From Sophora flavescens (lineage: Eukaryota > Streptophyta > Magnoliopsida > Fabales > Fabaceae): 64,000 nucleotides of DNA. Of the stretch, positions 36,536 to 48,656 are shown one piece after another; the first letter of the stretch is position 1; every line of letters begins with the position of its first letter. The notes beneath the pieces are model-generated. The model was not told the DNA's origin and did no database searches. It was given only the letters and a program-made list of their open reading frames with translations. The stretch is from contig JAUPTC010000016.1 in assembly GCA_030762895.1 (NCBI GenBank), forward strand, positions 2,108,001-2,172,000. The letters run 5' to 3'. The position numbers were made by a program, and so were the translations under genes.

Positions 36536-37739
36536 CGAGTCATGTTCGTGGAGTTGCATTGTGTAGAGTTTGCATGGTGAATGTGATTAAATGCAATGTG
36601 ATGTGACCGTTGCTGAGTTTATGAGTTTGTGCTTTAAATGCTTGACATTAATTTTATATATATGTATATATAATTATTATTTTGGAGGTTTATTATATTC
36701 AATATTTTAAAAATTAGCGGGTACCATGAATGTTTTTCCGGTTACCGCACCGGCTGAGAACAACACTATTTGAGAAAATATTTTTAGAACTTGATTTTTA
36801 TTCACTGGGATTATATCTCATTAAAAGTGTTGTTTTCAGAACACGAGGACGATATCACTGAAGCTGAAGAGGATTGAAGACTTAGCGAATTCACTTATTT
36901 ATTATCTAGCTTTGTTAGTATTTTATTTTGAATAAGGAGCCTTTTGTGGCTAGACATATTTATTTTATTTTATTTTATTTTTATTTATCGTTGGGTTATT
37001 AGTAGACGCCCGGTTTTGAGGCTTGGGGTTTTTTATTTAGACGTATGGATTTATTATTTATTACTTTGATACGTTATTACTATTCTATTTAATATGAGAC
37101 ATTTTCCAGACTTATATATAATTGATAAAATTCTTATGAATAACATATTTTAATTAAATGTATTAAAGGATTTTTATACAATTTGTTTTGGGTTACTAAT
37201 GTAACGAAGGGCGTTACATCGAGTGAGTGAGTGAGAGAAAAGAGAAACTTAAGTTTTTTAAACTAATTATTTAGTGATAGGTACAAAATGAGTGATAAAT
37301 ATTAGGCCTAAAATAAACATGTTTTTACTTTTGGGAATCTAAAAATAAAGATTGATAAAGATATGTTTTCGAAATTCAAGTTAGAGTAAAGATTAATAGT
37401 TGAACTGATCAACTAAGGAAATATTCAGTCCAAAATTTAATCTCCAATAAATGTCAAACCAAAATATTTTTAACTCGAAAATTAAATAGAATGAGAATAT
37501 GAAAATGCTTTTCTCTTAATCATATTATTTAAAATATTTTTCTGTACTGATATAATAGTGACAATAACATAAATTATTGTCTAGTAAACGTGCATTCACT
37601 GAAATAAGTCAGTGCTAACGCACCTAATAAAATAATTTGAAGAGAGTAATTTAATTACTCAAACTAAACCACCTAACATAATAAACATAAAAATCCAAAT
37701 AAAATTATTAATCCTAGGTGTAAAAACTATGGTGTTACA

Positions 37740-37760
37740 TTACTACCCCTCTTAAAAAAA
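37740..37760 (-). other. Element D polypurine-tract region
   Basis: The minus strand reads TTTTTTTAAGAGGGGTAGTA directly before the 3' LTR. It follows AAATTTCGAGGACGAAA, as in element A. Confidence 0.75.
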
Positions 37761-40700
37761 TTTCGTCCTCGAAATTTCGTAGCTCAAAACTACACAGGAT
37801 TTTGTAATCACACTTTGACCCTAAGATCCTACTTTGTATTTCCCTTCGCTCATTCCTTTCATCTATAACTCTATAACAAGATCGATTCTTATGCCATTCT
37901 ATTTATCCTCGAGATTTTTCACGACTTTATTATCTCCACTACCTTCGATATTTCACCTTAGTCTATTACACTTCAAAGAACAAAATCAACACTTAATCTC
38001 TTCACTTCTCAATATAGATCCATTTGAAAAACTTTCTCCAATATCTAACTTTCACAGCTAACATCAAAACCCACACTAACTTTACCATAACATCAATTAA
38101 CCTTCTACTCAAGAGATGCAATCATAGTCTTATTCCATTTGGGCTTAGTCTTCTCTTCTAGTCATATCAAATTTACACTTTTCAAATCTCCAATCAAAAC
38201 ATCATAACATTCCTGACTTGCACATGATAAACTTTGTGCCAAGAACCTAAGAAATTCAATCTTATTGAAATTGAATCTTACCACATCCAACATAGTCCGT
38301 TCTCTTCTGAATTCCTCTCGAATCTTTTGCCTACTTCGATTTCATATCCTTCATTTGCCTCTCATTTTCAATTTGGTTATAAAGTTCCGTTAGTATCCCT
38401 GGTTTAAGAAATTACTCATGCACATCTACCCTATTGTCCAAGGAAAATACACAACTCCTAACAATTCCTCCATCTAAAAACATAGTTCTATCACTTATGC
38501 AAGGAAATGCTTGTATCATATCTGCCCTTATCTTATATATTTGCAACCGAGAAAAGAGATTATAAAATAGAGTTTCTCTAAGGCCATTACCCCTAAGAGT
38601 TTCACCAAAACAAAGCCAAGAAATCCAGGTGGACACTCCCCAATGGCAATCTTGAATTTAAAATGTCCAATTTCTACTATGGATCATTAACCCCATTTTT
38701 ACCAGAATAAGACCTCAAAGATTATAAACATTTCGCCATAGCTTATCACACTCGAAAAACACAATCAAAACTTAATCACTTCTTGCCTCCAAATTAGTCT
38801 GCTAGCAAAACTTTTTCAACACCTTATCCTCACGATGAACATCAAGTTCAACACTAACTTTTACCCCATCATACATCAACCTTCAACTCAAAGGATACAA
38901 TTATAGTCTTAGTTTCCTTTGGACATATTTCACCACTTCAAATTATATCATAGTCATTCATTTTAATCTTAAAGATTACGATTACATTCCTCCATGCAAC
39001 TACAACCAAAAGGAATCACTTCAGTTTGAATTATCCAAAATCATAATTCTTAAAATTTTCTAACAACTTAGTTTCACTCAAGAACTCCTCTTTACTATTT
39101 CCGTTCAGCTTAAGGAAAACTACCCTATACATTTTTCCGTTAATCCTCGGACTCACTAAGTCAACATTAACCATAAACTTTGATCACTACTCCAAATTCC
39201 TTTAATGATATATCTACCTTGATCATGATAAGATCCATTGTAATCATCTTACTCAATAATGTTGAACTTAAGGGTTCTCGTAATACCATTCACATCTATA
39301 CATTAACGAAGCTCCTATCAATTCTGGTTTATCCTACCATAGAGATGACAAAAACTTAGGTACCACACTATCTCCCAACTAACCCGCTAAAGATAGGTCA
39401 TATCATTCCTTATCCATCCCACTGAGGATGATCAGTTGGACTTAGTCTCAACTTAGTCCTCAACACTTCAAGTAAACTTAACCAACACACAATAAACTTC
39501 CGTTTTTCATCTGAAACAACACTTGAAGATACTCTACGAAGTCTGAACAATCCTCTGATACATTATTCGGTTCAGTAACACTGCTTGTGGATCTTAACTC
39601 GTAAGAAGATGTAGACTTCACTAGTCGATCAACGATCACTTGAATTGAAACAAGACTCATGCGGGTCTTCAGAAAACTCATAACAAAGATTGAAGGAATG
39701 CCAACATCTCAACAAGGAAGGTCTCAATTGTACATCTTGATGTGGAGATATCCAACTCACGACTGATGAGATAGGTCACACATCGACAACATTTGGAAAA
39801 TACGTAGAACTAAAATGATCAATGACGAAAAGTACGTTCGAACCGCAATAAGACAAGACCTTGATGATCATAAAAGAATTTCTCAAGAAAATAATTTCTC
39901 AAGAAAAGAAATTTATTTCACTTTCACATAAGCATAGAAAAGAATTTCATTAATTTGAAGGATATCGGAACATCCAGTATGGAAAAAGATCATTCCATCA
40001 GGTTCATGGGTGTAAAAATGCATGATCAATACACATTTACAAACATGAATCTAATAAAGTTCATTCTTCCACAAGAATCTTCCAGCGGATTCAAAGAATC
40101 AAGGAGTGAATAATGTCTAATCCCAAGAGGATTAATTCTCATTCTTAATACAAAGAATTTACAAAATGACGACTTTCACCTCTACCAAAAATAGAAGTGA
40201 CAAAACTAAGTTTCACCAAGAAACTTCTACTATCACGAAATTATCTGGGTTATAACTCAAGAAAAATAGTCATAACCACTTTTCTCAACAACACTTTAAG
40301 GGATCCCGACCAATGGATTCCGTTAAATCAATTCACTCAAATGTTTAATACATCGAGGATCATTTAGAAGTGTGAGTACGACTTCTCACAAACAAAGAAA
40401 TGTATAAATGGAAATTTATGAATCAGCATAACTAATTCATGAGTCCTGATAGATTTCAAATTAAAATCAGAAAATTTGTCTGACCCACACAAACCTCACC
40501 GTTGTGATTATCTAATACAATCACAGGATTCGAGAAATAAATGTCAACTGACAAACACAAGAGAATCAAAGGGTACAATGAAGAGTTCCTTAATCACGAG
40601 ACACTCACCCAAGATCGAAAATCCACTCGATTCGTCTTGGTTCCAACCAACATACACTTCTTTCTAGCCAAGCTTAGTATGACCACCTTGAATTGGGTAC

Positions 40701-41431
40701 AATCCCGAACAACTTAATCAATCGATCCAACATACAAAAGGTTGATCTTTCCTCCTAAACTGAGTTGACGATGCAAAACCTTAGATAGGTCATCATTCCA
40801 ATCTGATACTAACTCGTCTTCAAGTCGATCCTTGAGTAAATGACAACTCCTCGCAGTTGCTTTACCAAATCAACTACGCAAGTTAGAGAATACTTATTCA
40901 TAATTCGTCCTTTTACCTAACTGTCAAAAATCTAGACGGTGACACGAGCTCTCACACAACATTGATGCTTCACAAGGAAAACACTTGGTCTAACAAACGA
41001 TTCAGACCACCGATCTTTCAGTTGAATCGAGTCGTCCAACTCGTTTCAACCTTGTAGGCAACATCCTACACAAAGCGACATAGATCTGACCGAATCCAGA
41101 AACTAGATCAATCAAAAATCAATGTCCTTTACTAACCATAAACCTAGAATATTTCCAGGGAACACTCCCGGAAAAACCTATACACAAACACCTTGTTTCG
41201 AATGTCTGACACGTTTCACAAGGATAATCGAATGTCATATCCGAACCCAAGTAACATTCAAGATGTATGTCTCCCAGAACATAAAGCCCTTGGAAAACCA
41301 TCAAGAAAACATATACTTGTGCGTCAACACACATTTCTTCAACAAGAAACAATTCAAACAAAAACCAACCAGAGATCACACAACAAAAACTTAACAGACC
41401 TATTCCCCAAAGATCCCGAAAGACTCGACCA
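37761..41431 (-). other. Element D internal region, no recognisable gene
   Basis: About 3.7 kb between polypurine tract and primer site. The longest open frames are about 111 codons or less, and none shows gag, protease, polymerase or integrase motifs. The end near the primer site is close to element A's leader (GTCGAGTCTTTCGGGA, then TTTTTGTTGTGTGATCTCTGG). The region resembles long-LTR non-autonomous elements that depend on others for proteins. Confidence 0.7.
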
Positions 41432-41443
41432 GCTCTGATACCA
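41432..41443 (-). other. Element D primer-binding site
   Basis: The minus strand reads TGGTATCAGAGC, three bases after the 5' LTR end. Confidence 0.88.
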
Positions 41444-43260
41444 CTCTGTAACACCCCCCTTGGGCATTACTACGTAACACGTGCGAAATTAAAATTAAAA
41501 GATAATTTGCTGGCGCTTTCGGAAAATAATTTATATAAGTACATAAGTGTCTGAAATTGGATATAAAATTTTTTGTCACGACTCCACACCTAAGCCTTAA
41601 TCGACACACAAACTTACTATCATAGCTTGGCAAGCCTATTTAATTTAAAGGATATACTTAAATACAAGCTAGTAGTTTTACAAAAATTTCGACAGAGTCT
41701 CCTCTGTAACTCGGACATCCCAGGTAAAATAATACCTGTTAAAATAATTACATTTTCATTCCAGAATTCCAGTTACACCAAATTCAACCAGCCATCAATA
41801 CATAAAAATAATAGTGATAGCCATAAGCTTTACAAGACCAAAAGAAATAGCTTAGATTTTTATTCAAAAGATATGCTCTCCGAGCCACAGACATTCCATT
41901 TTAAAATAAAGGCTCTCTGAGCCAAACTCATACATACTATCAAAAATAATCTAAGTCTCAAACCCTAAGTCGGTCGTTCTAAAAGTTATTCCGCAAGTAA
42001 TACCTCATCAAGCAACTAGATCTAAGTCTCTGAGTGACTTAGAAAGACTTCTATGCACCATCTGTGTTAAAGTACCCAGGGTACAATAGCGAACTAGAAG
42101 AATCCTGAAATGTGTGTAAGGGTGAGACGCCAATATATGGTTTTAACACAATAACTAAATGCGTGACACCACATAACACATATACATTTACCACACAAGC
42201 ATTTATAAGCTAATAGTTTATCAATGGGTTCAACACCCCAAACATTATCCATAAAATTATGCATGACACTTCTATTCATCATCTAAATTTTCGTCCTAAT
42301 CTCATGAGATATCCCAACATAATATGAGTTGATCAGACTCCATAGCCACACTGGCTAACTTGGCCATCTGCCAATAGGTGCCCAACCTCTTCCCATCCAC
42401 AAAGGCATACATAGCCAGGCACACAAGGCCAAACACATTGCTAACGTCCACAATCAGCGGCCTACCTATTAGCAAGTAAGATGGGGTCTCCATGTCCTCC
42501 CTAGGCACATGAGAAAATGCATGTCGTAATTACCTTTCGCCGATGGTAATTGATGCATTATACCACAAACAGCAGGCACGTCTGCCAAATGCATGCAAAA
42601 CACTTTTGTTTTGTTCTTTTCTTTGTGTTCAATCTTTCCTTTTGCCGAAGCTCAAAATGGCTTACGACTCACATAGTTTTAAAACACTTTTAAAACTTTC
42701 ATTACAACACAGGACCTTACTGTCCGAGTGCTCAATCACGACACCTCTCGACCGGTGCACCAGTCCTAGGTTCGTGTTACTAGAAAACATCTTCAATGTT
42801 TCAACACAGTATACCTCATGTATACAATATAGGCCCTCAAAGTCCAAATGACTGAGTCCATCATAACACAGAACATTAGTACCCCGACGTCTCGGTTACT
42901 AAGTCCAACTGTATTTTCAACATGGTTAAAATCAACTTTTGATTTTTAGAAATTCTTTTCCAATGTAGAAATTCATTATAAATTCCTTAAATAATAAAAA
43001 CTTAGTTTTTCACAAAAGTGAGTCACTTGAGGTTTTAACTTCCTTAAAATATGTACTGCCGTTTCAAAATGCTTGCCTTCTACGTTTTTCCAAATCTGTC
43101 ATCACACTTTTCCAAATCTGTCATCATACTTTTCCAAATCTGTCATCAATTATCACTTTTAAAGCTTTTTAAGCCAAAACTTAGCTTTTTCTCACTGAAA
43201 CAATTTTCTAAAATCATCATTAACTTCTTTTCAACAATTAATTTCATAAAATAACTTTGT

Positions 43261-43915
43261 ATAATATTACAAACTTTCTTACATAAAAATTAGCAGTACA
43301 GAAACATTTTCACAATTTCGCTCTCATTGTGACTCAAGTTACTTTTACACTAATAAATCATCAAAAAAAATAATATTCTCATTATTTTTCCAAAATAATA
43401 TTTTCCACCACTATTATATTCCAACGTTTCCCATAAAACCTGGAATATAATTTACACAGCTTATTAAAACTTTTATCTGATTAATCGGTTGTGCACTGAC
43501 CACAGTCAGGCTTCTCAAACAACACTCACAAACAACATTTAACCACAGTTATCAGAAATATATCACCATGCAGATCATGCATCAGAGCAATATAATATCC
43601 AACTACAGATAATCAAATAATTTAAAAACAGATCAAACACCGATACTCAGATAACAACACAACATAAACCACATAAATTATACAGACTGCACAACATGCA
43701 AATGGTTATTGAGAAAAATCCATCAGGCAAGCCCCCCTTACCTTTGAAGACAAGTAAAGGATCCTCGTCCTAATGCTCACGTTAGCTCATATCTACTCCA
43801 TCAAGCAAGCATTGCCTTGTCAAACGTCCCAGAGAGGAAATCCATCAACGCGCACAACCAGAAATCAAGAAATCAATTACACATGATCAAACACACCTTC
43901 TAACTTTATCTAAAC
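43261..43915. repeat. Left copy of 655-bp direct duplication flanking element F
   Basis: This D-LTR segment is repeated at 48002-48656 with the same length and few mismatches (for example CATGCAG vs CAGGCAG near 43568). Both copies share AAAAAAAATAATATTCTCATT, unlike D's 3' LTR, so they arose by duplication inside this LTR. Confidence 0.85.
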
Positions 43916-43924
43916 CCCAAGCTT
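43916..43924 (-). other. Element F polypurine tract, at the element edge
   Basis: The minus strand reads GAGGACAAGCAATTGAATAA then GCTTGGG, the usual 3' end of internal sequence in this class. Element D sequence begins immediately after it. Confidence 0.65.
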
Positions 43925-44439
43925 ATTCAATTGCTTGTCCTCAAGCAATCACTAAGGCCAGTAGAAAAAAATAGAACATGGATAGTGAACTAAGAACCCG
44001 AGCAAATAATCCAAACAATAGGCAAATCAAACAATTCAGCAAGAGACAATCAATTCAAGTCCAATTAGAGGCTTAGGTTCCTTAGACTCATATTCTCACT
44101 GATTCGGGCACTCTTTCTCACCTGAAGCTCACCCCAAGCTTGTTCATTTGCTTGGCTCTCTTCCTCACCTCACTAAAGTGTTTAGGGGAATAAGACATTT
44201 CACTCAATTTTCCTCAAGGAATGAATCCTACCATAGGCTTGACTATCAACCAAATCTCTACTTTATTAATGAAAACAATTAAGAATCAAGAGGTCTTTCA
44301 CTTGGTTGTAACGTGGCCATGGGATTAAGCGTTAGGTGGGGAAATCAATAAAAGGACATTTCAAAAGGATACACAAAATATCAACATTTGTAAAGCATGA
44401 CCTTCTAAAATACCTTTTGGGTTTCAGTTCACTTTCCAC

Positions 44440-44545
44440 CTTTCTTTTCTTTCTTTTTCTTTTTATTTCTCACTTTTCTTTTTGTCATCCCCTTCTCTAT
44501 TTATTTTTCTTTTTCTCTTTTTCTTTTATTTTTCTTTTTCTTGGA
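44440..44545. repeat. Pyrimidine-rich CTTTTT tract in element F
   Basis: Nearly pure C/T on the plus strand, broken by a few other bases. No coding potential. Confidence 0.7.
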
Positions 44546-45551
44546 GAAGGGGAGATTTTTCAACTCAAGAGAATTATTTTTTCTGATTCTTTTCCCAAAC
44601 TTTCAACTACCTTTTTACCCTTTTGTAATACTTTAGAAGGTCCTATCAAACATCATTCAACAATAAATTTCAAGGTACCAAGAAAAGCATTTTTTCTTTC
44701 AGGCTCAAAATTGGGCAACTAAGGGGTAGCATTTCATCATTCAAAGCTCAGAAGGCCAGAAAAATACCTATTGCCTCAATCATTTTCAAAAATGTTTTCA
44801 AAAATTTTCAAGCTTCAAAATGGTTTCAAGTCAAGTTCTAGAGAAAGCAAACCAAGAGGAATAACCACTCTACACAAAGAATGGGGTAAAATTTTGTGAG
44901 TACCCCTTTTGCTTAAAATCTCACATTTTAGTTCAAAATCAATGAAAATCACAAGTCCACAGAACCATATGCTAATTATCAACCATCCAAGATTATCTCA
45001 AACATTTTCATTTGCAGCCATATCACAAGAATAACAAATTGGGTTCAACAATTCACTATCTCAAATTATTGGGCACTTAGTTCTCACAATTGGATGCAAA
45101 ATCTAAGCAAGGGCAATCTAATTGTGTGATCATGCAAACTATCATGCAACACTATATGAATGCAACATGCAAAATGCAAATGCAAAATACCCCTACCCCA
45201 AGCTTAAAAATTTACATTGTCCCCAATGTAAACAATCAAGTTAGAGAGAGGAAAGAAATAAAAGACAATAAAAATGGAACGGCCTACCGAGGCGGTAGCG
45301 GGTGCTGACTTTGTTGTCTCTGCCCCTTTTGCTCTTCCCCTTGTCTTCTTGCTCTCCCTTCCTTCCTTCTTACCCTGCAAACCCTTTGCAATTCTCAATT
45401 TATTATTTTTCCTCTTGAGCTTCTCAAATTATTCAAGAGGTTAAAATCAAAAACACGATTATTAAGAAAATGAAAACAACTAAAGAGAAGGGTTAAGAAA
45501 AGTTGGGTTGCCTCCCAATAAGCGCTTCTTTAACGTCACTAGCTGGACGTT

Positions 45552-46208
45552 CTAGGATCCTCCTCCCGGATCAAATGGAACTTGCAGTGGAGATTGCAGC
45601 AGTAGAATGACTTTATCCTCAATTCCACCCAGCCATTGTGTGGAACCACCATAGACCTTTGCAACTATGAATTCACTTCCTCTCGGGTCAAGTGGAATTT
45701 TCAAGAGGAAGTTTGCCAGACAAGTGGAATGGACTAACTTACCAATGTCCACACATGCATGCAAGCCGACATATTTTTCTAATGCAGTAAAATCAGATTG
45801 CTCGGCATATATGGTGGATTGAATGCTTTCCAAATTCTCTGCCTTCTCACTTGTTCCTCCCCAAGGATGCGTGAAAGGTAATTCCTCTTCTTGTGGCTCA
45901 TCTACCACCACCTCTTCATCCTCATTGTGATCCATTCCCACAACCATATTCTGCTCAAATTCTGCTTCATGTGGCTCTATGGGAATCATACATGGTGGTG
46001 GAGGTGGTAGATACGAGCAAAATGTTTCCCAATCCTCCTCGGAGATATTATACACAAGCCTACCCGTCACACTATCAACCTGTGCTGGAGTAATATGATT
46101 CAGCAAATCCATGGCCTCCCAAACACCAGTCGTCCTCCAAGGTGTGACTTGAGGCTTCCTCATCAGGTGGATAATAAAAATTTTCCATGACTTTCGTCCA
46201 CCTAGCAC
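45552..46208 (-). CDS. Unrecognised ORF of element F, 218 codons
   Basis: This is the only sizeable open frame in F. It starts about 100 bp after the primer site and stops just before the AAGCGCTTATTGGGAGG phrase. The protein has a basic N-terminus (MLGGRKSWKIF), a Pro run (YLPPPPPCMIP), a strongly acidic middle (MDHNEDEEVVVDEPQEEE), then a more hydrophobic C-terminal third (YVGLHACVDIGKLVHSTCLA, KVYGGSTQWLGGIEDKVILL). I see no zinc knuckle, protease, polymerase or envelope motif, and no clear transmembrane segment. It could be a residual or derived retroelement protein or a chance frame. Being intact across 656 bp of otherwise non-coding sequence is mild evidence for past selection. Confidence 0.45.
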   Translation of the reverse strand: MLGGRKSWKIFIIHLMRKPQVTPWRTTGVWEAMDLLNHITPAQVDSVTGRLVYNISEEDWETFCSYLPPPPPCMIPIEPHEAEFEQNMVVGMDHNEDEEVVVDEPQEEELPFTHPWGGTSEKAENLESIQSTIYAEQSDFTALEKYVGLHACVDIGKLVHSTCLANFLLKIPLDPRGSEFIVAKVYGGSTQWLGGIEDKVILLLQSPLQVPFDPGGGS

Positions 46209-46311
46209 AACAAAAGCTCAAACAAAAAGATCAAATATATACAGAAAATAAAAATAAAAAAATGTCTAAATTAGTTGCCACCTATGTTACTAATGATATC
46301 GGCAAAACCAA

Positions 46312-46329
46312 TCCCCGGCAACGGCGCCA
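46312..46329 (-). other. Element F primer-binding site (Asp tRNA type)
   Basis: The minus strand reads TGGCGCCGTTGCCGGGGA, the well-known Asp-tRNA site of Athila/Calypso-like elements, six bases after the LTR end. Confidence 0.85.
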
Positions 46330-46335
46330 AAAACT

Positions 46336-48001
46336 TGTTGACGAATCTGGGCAAGTATACCCAGTCGTGCAAGTAATACGGTGGTAAGACCGGTTATCGT
46401 ATCCACGGGGATTGGATGTCAACTACCAATTCGTAAACTCAGCAACTATCTAGACTAAACTTTTAATCAAGAGAAAGTAAAACAAACAAAAGAAAAGAAA
46501 TAAAATCTTTTTGTCTTTTTGGGGACTTTTGACAAACACTTGGCATGCAGAAAGGATATGTTGGGATCAGATTTCACCAAACCTCTATCTCATGCAATAC
46601 CAGGACTAGATACCTCCCATTCATGCTTCAGATATTAAAATCAATCCACTAAATTACTCAAACCCCGATTCCTCGGATGGCAAGAGCCTAAATCCACTAA
46701 TAGACCCTAATTCCTTATGTGGCCTAGATTAATGAATTTGCATTAATATTAGGGATTACGCGATTACTAGCAAACCTAACTCCATTCCTAGATGAAAGGG
46801 TTACTAGGTGATTAAATTCAATTCCGGTTCTGATACGAACGTCCCCATTGCATACCAAAACACAAATCGAGTCATGGGGGTGCTAGCCACAACAAGCATT
46901 AAGCACAGAAAATTAATCACTAATATGAAGACATGAACATAGAATAATCAGTCAAGATAAATACATAATTATCAATTTGGTTACATCTAATCCCAACAAC
47001 AGGGATTTAACTACTCATAAAAAGAGAATACAAAGAGAAAGAGGGAAGGAATGAAGCAAACTCCATAGAAGGATCCTCCAATCTTCTTTCAGTCCCAGAG
47101 CAAGGAAAACATCCCCTTCAGGGCCTGAACCCTCTTCCAGCCGCAGCCTCCAAGTCTGCCTCCAATCCTCCAAGAGATTTCCTTTTTCTGTCTCAGAGAG
47201 AATAATATCTCTTGAATGGCGCTGCCTTATGGCCTCCTCCTCATAACTGACGCTGCTCCTTCATTTAATGCCCCATCAATTCTGATATTTCTTTGAATCT
47301 GCTTTTAATCACCATGGGCCAGTCTCTGAAGGTGAATTGCAAAAGGCCAAATCTTCTTGAAATTGATTTCCAATCTTTCCTTTTAATGCAATCTTTTTAT
47401 CTTCATCCAAATTGATTTGATTTCCAAATAAACATCATGTGGGTCCAAGCAGTTTTTATTCATGCGCTCCAAGCCTCAAGTTGGCAAAGTCCACTTTATT
47501 TCCTTGATTCACGTTGGTCCCCTTCTTGTAGATTATTACTCTATCTTTTATTTTTCAATTCCATCCTTGTCCGTTACTTTTCATTACTGCCTTATCTTTA
47601 TTTTTATTCACATAACTGTCCCATTTCAATCTTCCAACATTAATAACACAGCTGTTAAACTTTTCCATTCAATACTCTTTATTTTTTTCTCATCCAGCAA
47701 CCTTGACTTTCACGTTGAACCTCTCTCAAATGCCACTTGAGATTCCAATTCATAATTCACTCTTGATTTTGAATGTCCCTTCCTGATGCTATCCTTTCTT
47801 CATTTTTAAAGCTCCAACTTAATCCAGGCTCCATCATGGCTCATTTTGGGCATTTTATCTTTAATTTCTGCAAAACAACACCACAACACCGCCTTACCCG
47901 TTCCAAGATAAAAACTAATAAAAATAAAACTAAATATGCCTAAACTAAATGAAAATGCATGCAAAAGTGTACAGAAAACATGATGTAAAATCACATTATC
48001 A
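46336..48001 (-). repeat. Element F 5' LTR, 1666 bp
   Basis: On the minus strand it starts TGATAATGTG and ends CGTCAACA, next to the primer site. The plus-strand start GTTGACGAATCTGGGCAAG and the following CAGTCGTGCAAGTAATACGG are widespread plant retroelement sequence. Small open frames inside are not genes. Confidence 0.8.
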
Positions 48002-48656
48002 ATAATATTACAAACTTTCTTACATAAAAATTAGCAGTACAGAAACATTTTCACAATTTCGCTCTCATTGTGACTCAAGTTACTTTTACACTAATAAATC
48101 ATCAAAAAAAATAATATTCTCATTATTTTTCCAAAATAATATTTTCCACCACTATTATATTCCAACGTTTCCCATAAAACCTGGAATATAATTTACACAG
48201 CTTATTAAAACTTTTATCTGATTAATCGGTTGTGCACTGACCACAGTCAGGCTTCTCAAACAACACTCACAAACAACATTTAACCACAGTTATCAGAAAT
48301 ATATCACCAGGCAGATCATGCATCAGAGCAATATAATATCCAACTACAGATAATCAAATAATTTAAAAACAGATCAAACACCGATACTCAGATAACAACA
48401 CAACATAAACCACATAAATTATACAGACTGCACAACATGCAAATGGTTATTGAGAAAAATCCATCAGGCAAGCCCCCCTTACCTTTGAAGACAAGTAAAG
48501 GATCCTCGTCCTAATGCTCACGTTAGCTCATATCTACTCCATCAAGCAAGCATAGCCATGTCAAACGTCCCAGAGAGGAAAACCAACAACGCGCACAACC
48601 AGAAATCAAGAAATCAATTACACATGATCAAACACACCTTCTAACTTTATCCAAAC
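48002..48656. repeat. Right copy of 655-bp direct duplication flanking element F
   Basis: It starts ATAATATTAC directly after F's LTR end and matches 43261-43915 in full length. Confidence 0.85.

Larger units (their letters stand above)
29274..37218 (+). mobile_element. Element E: young but defective Tekay-type Ty3 retrotransposon
   Basis: LTRs at 29274-31331 and 35143-37218 are nearly identical. They are flanked by the duplication TCGAG (29269-29273 and 37219-37223). The internal 3.8 kb holds a primer site, a gag fragment, then protease, reverse transcriptase, RNase H and integrase in the Ty3 order, then a C-terminal tail and a strong polypurine tract. Gag is mostly deleted, and pol has frameshifts and stops. 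The near-identity of the LTRs against the decayed genes suggests it was copied in that state. Confidence 0.93.
35143..37218 (+). repeat. Element E 3' LTR, 2076 bp
   Basis: Nearly identical to the 5' LTR. Differences are mainly in microsatellite lengths (the TA run at 35340-35381 is longer), a few bases at about 35413-35590, four changes in the hairpin array, and one near 36943. Confidence 0.93.
25965..37739 (-). repeat. Element D 3' LTR, interrupted by element E
   Basis: The segments 25965-29273 and 37219-37739 total about 3.83 kb. A hairpin GTATAC/GTATAC with loop CTCAT is at 27326-27342, matching one in element C. A GC- and purine-rich patch at 28845-29273 hosts the E insertion. The other LTR copy lacks about 50 bp of this patch near 49262. 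Confidence 0.87.
43916..48001 (-). mobile_element. Element F: single-LTR, Athila-like non-autonomous retroelement
   Basis: On the minus strand the order is LTR (48001-46336), Asp-tRNA-type primer site, an ORF, then about 1.6 kb ending at a polypurine tract AAGCTTGGG at 43916-43924. The second LTR, expected to follow the tract, is missing. The sequence AAGCGCTTATTGGGAGGCAA, at about 45505-45530 on the minus strand, is common in the 3' part of plant Athila-type elements. The internal region of 2.4 kb has no pol. The right junction looks like normal integration (LTR ending TG..CA), while the left junction sits at the tract itself. Confidence 0.72.
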
